Positions 59,960 to 64,000 of a stretch of 64,000 nt of DNA are shown piece after piece. The notes under the pieces are model-generated. The model ran no database searches, was not told where the DNA came from, and worked only from the letters and a program-made list of their open reading frames with translations. How positions within the stretch are numbered: the stretch's first letter is position 1; each line of letters opens with the position of its first letter. The position numbers were made by a program, and so were the translations under genes. Source of the DNA: Flavobacteriaceae bacterium NBU2977 (GTDB lineage: Bacteria > Bacteroidota > Bacteroidia > Flavobacteriales > Flavobacteriaceae); NCBI GenBank assembly GCA_019931105.1, contig JAIOUW010000001.1, positions 1,302,001 through 1,366,000 of the forward strand, given 5' to 3'.

Positions 59960-60895
59960 CTAAATCAAAACATCGAATATGAAGATTAGGAAGGGAACCA
60001 AAACAGAAACCATGAGCACGATTTCCTTTATATTTTGTCTATTTATAGTTTCCACATAATTGGCGAAAAAAATGGCTGCAGGAAAAAAAGTCACCATGAG
60101 CGGGTCCGATCCTGGCGAAACAACAAGCATATTCATGAGAATGCCCAAAATGAAAGTCAAAACGGCCAACCGCATCGTTACAATCTTACCAATGCCCTTT
60201 TTACCAAGTTTGAGGAAAGAAATGACCGCCGCAACCAAAACCATTATTATATAGATGATCAATTTGGCGCTATTTTCCCAATGCAAAAAGTAGGATAGGT
60301 CGAATTTTAGTTCAAAGCCATAATGTTCTTGAAAAAAGGCTGTATGACCGATTAGGGTCAATATGCCGTAACCGATCATAAAAAAAACGAATATGCTGGA
60401 AAATGGCACCAGCCAATTTCTGATATTCTTGGGTTCGTAAATATAAATCGCGGCAAAAACCAGTACTAGAAACAGCAAGACCCATTCATAAAACAGACTC
60501 GCTATGAGTATCCATAGGGTGGCATCGAATATTTTGAGCTTCATATCTTTAAGGGAACGCAAGCTTATCAATCTTCTTGTGGCCAACAATATGAAGAAGC
60601 TACAGAAAATAGCGCTATCGTCAACAAAGGTTTCGGTAAAAACAAACATTAGAAGCCCATAGAACAGCATTGCAAACGAATTCGGGCCTGTCATCTTATT
60701 TCGTTTCGCAATAAAGTTTACCAAAAAAACACTGAAAAGCAGTATGGACAGTACAAAGGTCTTGAAAACCAATTGCGAGGGCGAAAATGTGGCTCCGGGG
60801 GAAAGAAATTGAACAATCCAGTATAAAACGAACAGAATGGTCAGAACGATAATATGATTTATGGGCTTTGTTTTGCCAAAAATGCTTGATATCAT
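59960..60895 (-). CDS. DUF6427 membrane protein
   Basis: A 311-residue protein with about eight hydrophobic segments, starting MISSIFGKTKPINHIIVLTILFVLYWIVQFL, typical of DUF6427 in flavobacteria. Function unknown. It is divergent from DUF6341, and DUF6341/DUF6427/purD is a recurrent neighbourhood. A -7 box lies 25 bases upstream. Confidence 0.85.
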   Translation of the reverse strand: MISSIFGKTKPINHIIVLTILFVLYWIVQFLSPGATFSPSQLVFKTFVLSILLFSVFLVNFIAKRNKMTGPNSFAMLFYGLLMFVFTETFVDDSAIFCSFFILLATRRLISLRSLKDMKLKIFDATLWILIASLFYEWVLLFLVLVFAAIYIYEPKNIRNWLVPFSSIFVFFMIGYGILTLIGHTAFFQEHYGFELKFDLSYFLHWENSAKLIIYIIMVLVAAVISFLKLGKKGIGKIVTMRLAVLTFILGILMNMLVVSPGSDPLMVTFFPAAIFFANYVETINRQNIKEIVLMVSVLVPFLIFIFDVLI

Positions 60896-60919
60896 CTAAG
60901 ATTTTATACTTTTGTTGCA

Positions 60920-60946
60920 CAAATATAACCAAGTTGTAATAGTCAA
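60920..60946 (-). promoter_or_regulatory. Promoter of the DUF6427 gene
   Basis: Leftward TATATTTG (60920-60927), a full TAnnTTTG match, with TTG at 60944-60946 after a slightly short 16-base spacer. Confidence 0.4.
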
Positions 60947-60995
60947 AGCTGATTATAAATCAATTTATGATCAGGACTAATTTAAATCAAAAACT

Positions 60996-61220
60996 ATGTG
61001 GCGTTCTTTTTTTGAAGGTATCGAAGATTTGTTCGTTAATGTGCTCTTTGCGCCCTATGATTTTTTTAGGTTCATGGAAAACTGGTGGGCCGCGAACATC
61101 GTAAATTGGATTCTATTCTTGATTTGTTGCGTTGCGTTCGTTTATTGGATGCTGCAGTTGAAAACCTTCGATGACAACAACGAGGAGGACAAGTCGATTA
61201 CGGCACATTCCTATCTTTAG
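60996..61220 (+). CDS. DUF6341 small membrane protein
   Basis: A 74-residue protein with a Trp-rich amphipathic start (MWRSFFEGIEDLFVNVLFAPYDFFRFMENWWAANI), one membrane helix (VNWILFLICCVAFVYWMLQL) and an acidic tail (FDDNNEEDKS). The pattern is the DUF6341 family of flavobacteria. Function unknown; divergent from DUF6427 and convergent with purD. Confidence 0.88.
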   Translation: MWRSFFEGIEDLFVNVLFAPYDFFRFMENWWAANIVNWILFLICCVAFVYWMLQLKTFDDNNEEDKSITAHSYL

Positions 61221-61283
61221 GTCGCTTCTACAATCGTCGTCGGGTTAGGGGGTGGCAATCCTCCAATCCTAGATTTTCCGGAA

Positions 61284-62555
61284 TTATAGGTCAAAACCGA
61301 TATCGGAACGATAATTCATTCCGTCAAAAGATACTTTTTCGATGTTTTGATAGGATTTGGACAGCGCATTTTTGAAATCATTTCCAAACGAGGTTATTGC
61401 CATGACACGGCCGCCATCGGTAACGACTTTCTCTCCGTCTATTCGCGTACCTGCATGAAAGACCAGTGAATCGGATATTTCATCGAACCCTTTGATTTCC
61501 ATTCCCTTTTTATAAGTGCCGGGATAACCGCCGGAGACCAGCATGACGGTAGATGCCGTGCGATTGTCAACTTTTAGGTCGATATCGTCAAGACACTGCT
61601 TAGCAACCGCCTGAAAAACCTCTACAAGATCATTTTCAATTCTTGGTACGACGACTTCAGTCTCAGGGTCGCCCATACGTACATTGTATTCTATTACAAA
61701 GGGATCGTCGCCTACTTTGATCAATCCGATGAAAATAAACCCCTTGTAGGGCAGGTTGTCCGTTCTAAGCCCCTCTACGGTCGGTTTTACGATTCGTTGG
61801 TGTATCTTTTCCATAAACGCTTTATCTGCAAAGGGAACCGGGGAAATGGCCCCCATACCTCCTGTATTGAGTCCTGTATCACCTTCGCCTATACGTTTAT
61901 AATCCTTGGCCGTGGGCAGCACTTTATAACCTTTGCCATCAGTGAGTACAAAAACGCTCAGTTCGATCCCGGAAAGAAATTCCTCGATAACCACCGTTGT
62001 GCTCGCCTTGCCGAACTTTGATTCCAACAACATAGATCGAAGTTCACGTTTGGCATCGTTAAGGTCATCGAGTATTAAAACCCCTTTGCCTGCCGCCAGA
62101 CCATCGGCTTTAAGCACATAAGGCGCCTTTAACGTCTCAAGAAAGGCTTCACCTTCAGCAATGTTGGCGGCAGTGAAACTTTGATATGCGGCGGTAGGGA
62201 TATTATGGCGACCCATAAATTCTTTGGCAACTCGTTTACTGCCCTCCAGGGCCGCGGCCGCCTTTTGCGGTCCAATAACGGCGATATGGCCTATTTCTTT
62301 GTCCTTCAGGAAAAAATCGTGTATTCCATTCACCAAAGGATCCTCGGGCCCGACGACTACCATCTGTATGCGGTGCTCGAGCACCGCATTTTTTATACCC
62401 TCAAAATCATTTACACCAATTGGTATATTCTTTGCGATCAACGCCGTTCCAGCATTTCCAGGGGCGACGAAGAGGTTAGAAATGTGCTTGCTTTGACCAA
62501 GTTTCCAGGTCAGGGTATGCTCCCTACCACCAGAACCTAAAACTAAAATGTTCAT
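61284..62555 (-). CDS. purD: Phosphoribosylamine--glycine ligase
   Basis: ATP-grasp enzyme of 423 residues: phosphoribosylamine plus glycine plus ATP gives GAR, step two of purine synthesis. NILVLGSGGREHTLTWKL is the N-terminal start. The ATP-grasp core includes PYVLKADGLAAGKGVLI and the INTGGMGAISPVP-type GLNTGGMGAISPVPFAD. FIVIEYNVRMGDPETEVVVPR gives the metal-binding end. The promoter is well placed (62572-62601), giving a leader of about ten bases. Confidence 0.96.
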   Translation of the reverse strand: MNILVLGSGGREHTLTWKLGQSKHISNLFVAPGNAGTALIAKNIPIGVNDFEGIKNAVLEHRIQMVVVGPEDPLVNGIHDFFLKDKEIGHIAVIGPQKAAAALEGSKRVAKEFMGRHNIPTAAYQSFTAANIAEGEAFLETLKAPYVLKADGLAAGKGVLILDDLNDAKRELRSMLLESKFGKASTTVVIEEFLSGIELSVFVLTDGKGYKVLPTAKDYKRIGEGDTGLNTGGMGAISPVPFADKAFMEKIHQRIVKPTVEGLRTDNLPYKGFIFIGLIKVGDDPFVIEYNVRMGDPETEVVVPRIENDLVEVFQAVAKQCLDDIDLKVDNRTASTVMLVSGGYPGTYKKGMEIKGFDEISDSLVFHAGTRIDGEKVVTDGGRVMAITSFGNDFKNALSKSYQNIEKVSFDGMNYRSDIGFDL

Positions 62556-62571
62556 GTTTTACTATTTTGGG

Positions 62572-62601
62572 CAAAAATAGACATGTTCACTTCAAAAACA
62601 A
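62572..62601 (-). promoter_or_regulatory. Promoter of purD
   Basis: Leftward TTG (62599-62601), 19-base spacer, TATTTTTG (62572-62579), a full match to TAnnTTTG. The predicted start site is only about ten bases from the ATG. Confidence 0.55.
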
Positions 62602-63065
62602 TTTCAATTCTGCAAAACACGCATACTTCTTTAGTGCAAACCTTGAATTCGTTCAATTGGCAAAAAAAAAGGATTCATGGTGGACCAACGAAGAAACGCA
62701 ATAAGGTATATGGGCCTTAAACGAATCATTTGTAGTACAATTGATATTTCGGGCAATGCACTTTATCGATAAAACGTAGCAAATATGCGCTGAAAGACCC
62801 GCTATTATTGCGAAACTCCCAAATCGTATACGATTATGGGCCATCGTTTAAGAAAAAACCTATCGCTTTATAGTAAATTTTGTACCCATCTTTGCTCCAT
62901 AGTTTTTAAACGTTGATGGTCAAATAACGAAAAGCAGATCCTGGTCGGACAATAATCAAATCAATATCCAAAAAAGACCGCCAAATAGAACTCTATGGGA
63001 GTTACAGAAACGCTAGACAAGCGAAAAAATAAGTTTATCGATTAACGTGTAAACGCCTCAATGAA
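62602..63065. other. 464-base gap without a recognisable gene
   Basis: No gene, RNA or strong hairpin is supported between the purD promoter and the epimerase gene. A 63-residue leftward frame (62653-62844) has no family features, no A-rich start and irregular composition, so it is left out. The gap may hold leader or control sequence for downstream genes. Confidence 0.5.
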
Positions 63066-64000
63066 CTAATAAAACTCACGGTGTTCTTTCTGATGCAACT
63101 CGTTAACAGGCAGTGTCTTAAAATAATCGTATACGATTTTAAGTCCCTCGGAACGACCTACCTTAGGCTCCCAGCCCAAGATTTCCTTCGCCCTCGTTAT
63201 ATCAGGCTGCCTTTGTAACGGATCATCTTGAGGTAATGGCTTATAAATAATCTTCTGTTGCGTACCCGTAAGTTTGATTATCTCTTCGGCAAACTCTTTT
63301 ATGGTAGTCTCGTGGGGATTTCCAATGTTTATAGGATCGGTATAATCACTAAATAATAATCGGTATATTCCCTCGATCTGATCATCAATATAACAAAAGG
63401 ACCTTGTTTGGCTGCCATCGCCAAAAACGGTAAGATCTTCACCACGTAACGCCTGCCCCATGAAAGCCGGAACAACACGTCCATCATTTAATCGCATTCG
63501 AGAGCCATATGTATTGAAAATACGGACAATTCGCGTATCGAGACCGTGAAAACGATGATAGGCCATGGTAATCGACTCCATAAAACGCTTGGCCTCATCA
63601 TAAACTCCTCTCGGCCCCACAGGGCTCACATTGCCATAGTAATCCTCATTTTGGGGATGAACCAAAGGATCTCCATAAACCTCCGATGTCGACGCCACCA
63701 AGATTCTAGCATTTTTATCCTTTGCCAATCCCAATAAATTGAGGGTTCCTAAAGACCCCACCTTCAAAGTTTCAATTGGGATCTTTAAATAATCTATCGG
63801 ACTTGCGGGAGAGGCGAAATGCAGAATATAATCCAACTTACCGGGCACCTGAACAAAGGTCGAAACATCATGATGATAGAACTCGAAATGTTCCAACGGA
63901 AAAAGATGCTCGATGTTCCTTAAATCGCCGGTAATCAGATTATCCATTCCAATTACATGGAATTCTTCCGCTATGAAGCGATCGCATAGGTGCGAACCCA
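63066..64000 (-). CDS. NAD-dependent SDR, UDP-glucuronate decarboxylase-like (start beyond window)
   Basis: An SDR-family sugar-nucleotide enzyme. Leftward translation is open to the window edge, where residues GSHLCDRF precede the usual [14 protein letters not shown]. So only about a dozen N-terminal residues are missing. The active-site YxxxK is in [13 protein letters not shown]; Thr/Ser in [30 protein letters not shown] and [14 protein letters not shown] are standard. The set best matches UDP-xylose synthase (UXS) enzymes, giving UDP-xylose from UDP-glucuronate, but other extended SDRs are possible. Nearby GT9 and flippase genes fit glycan synthesis. Confidence 0.85.
   Translation of the reverse strand, partial: GSHLCDRFIAEEFHVIGMDNLITGDLRNIEHLFPLEHFEFYHHDVSTFVQVPGKLDYILHFASPASPIDYLKIPIETLKVGSLGTLNLLGLAKDKNARILVASTSEVYGDPLVHPQNEDYYGNVSPVGPRGVYDEAKRFMESITMAYHRFHGLDTRIVRIFNTYGSRMRLNDGRVVPAFMGQALRGEDLTVFGDGSQTRSFCYIDDQIEGIYRLLFSDYTDPINIGNPHETTIKEFAEEIIKLTGTQQKIIYKPLPQDDPLQRQPDITRAKEILGWEPKVGRSEGLKIVYDYFKTLPVNELHQKEHREFY

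Noticed and set aside
62653-62844. 63-residue leftward frame between purD and the epimerase gene
   Set aside because: No family features, no start-site signal, and composition unlike neighbouring genes.
1-64000. tRNA, rRNA, CRISPR, transposase or prophage genes
   Set aside because: Gaps between genes were scanned by eye for tRNA T-loops, regular spacers and DDE/tyrosine recombinase motifs; none was seen.

Overview
The window looks like a stretch of a Flavobacteriaceae chromosome (Bacteroidota), probably from a free-living, possibly marine, gliding-lineage bacterium. The evidence is the gliding/type IX secretion lipoproteins GldH and SprE/PorW, several families largely confined to Flavobacteriia (DUF4292, DUF5687, DUF6427, DUF6341, DUF4254, CCDC81-type HU-SPOR protein), and A-rich rather than GGAGG-like start sites. 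Several genes also have Bacteroidota-type promoters (TTG, 17-20 bases, TAnnTTTG). The genus cannot be fixed from the sequence. No rRNA, tRNA, CRISPR array, prophage or transposase was seen.

Layout. 1-5.5 kb: a partial thioredoxin-like gene, a LytS/LytTR two-component pair, a class C serine hydrolase, an unknown secreted protein and a GNAT acetyltransferase. 5.7-7.5 kb: the two subunits of a 3-oxoacid CoA-transferase with a four-helix-bundle gene wedged between them. 7.6-12.9 kb: ricT-gldH-PBP1A and the tRNA hydroxylase trhO. 13-19.2 kb: recA, a small lipoprotein, an ECF sigma factor with a cognate envelope-spanning protein, a PlsC acyltransferase, a GlsB-type membrane protein and trpS. 19.2-25.9 kb: a 1245-residue plug-domain protein, dprA, an HU/SPOR protein and an acyl-CoA thioesterase. 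25.9-29.6 kb: a TPR-S41 protease divergent from a membrane-tethered winged-helix regulator, then an aldo/keto reductase. 29.7-35.4 kb: one long leftward operon (flippase, dut, TPR, DUF4292, EnvC-like, unknown). 35.5-44.6 kb: leftward sprE, bactofilin, atpZ-like, small membrane protein, atpBEFHA, a broken four-helix-bundle gene and atpG.

44.9-49.1 kb: a PadR-controlled set made of two related membrane proteins, a DUF5687 permease and an ABC ATPase. 49.2-54.4 kb: a ferredoxin-type reductase, a patatin, a small unknown protein, thioredoxin, a CbpA-like DnaJ and a DegP/HtrA protease. 55-58.2 kb: an arsenosugar-type cluster (glycosyltransferase, peroxidase-like protein, radical SAM ArsS) followed by a TetR regulator, with matching GACC-N4-GGTC palindromes before the first gene and before tetR. 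58.2-64 kb: heptosyltransferase-like GT9, DUF4254, DUF6427, DUF6341, purD and a partial UDP-glucuronate decarboxylase-like gene.

The most interesting structure is a repeated architecture. Two S23/IVP-type four-helix-bundle genes, one intact and one with a stop codon, lie inside essential or metabolic operons (scoA|scoB and atpA|atpG). Each is flanked by inverted repeats that begin on the stop codon of the upstream cistron and end 16-20 bases before the next start codon. The atp copy is bordered by 7-base tandem repeats (AGTTnnn). A third locus after the arsenosugar peroxidase gene has the same kind of heptamer-built inverted repeat, again starting just after a stop codon, but no gene. I read these as one family of intercistronic mobile elements; function and mobility are inference.
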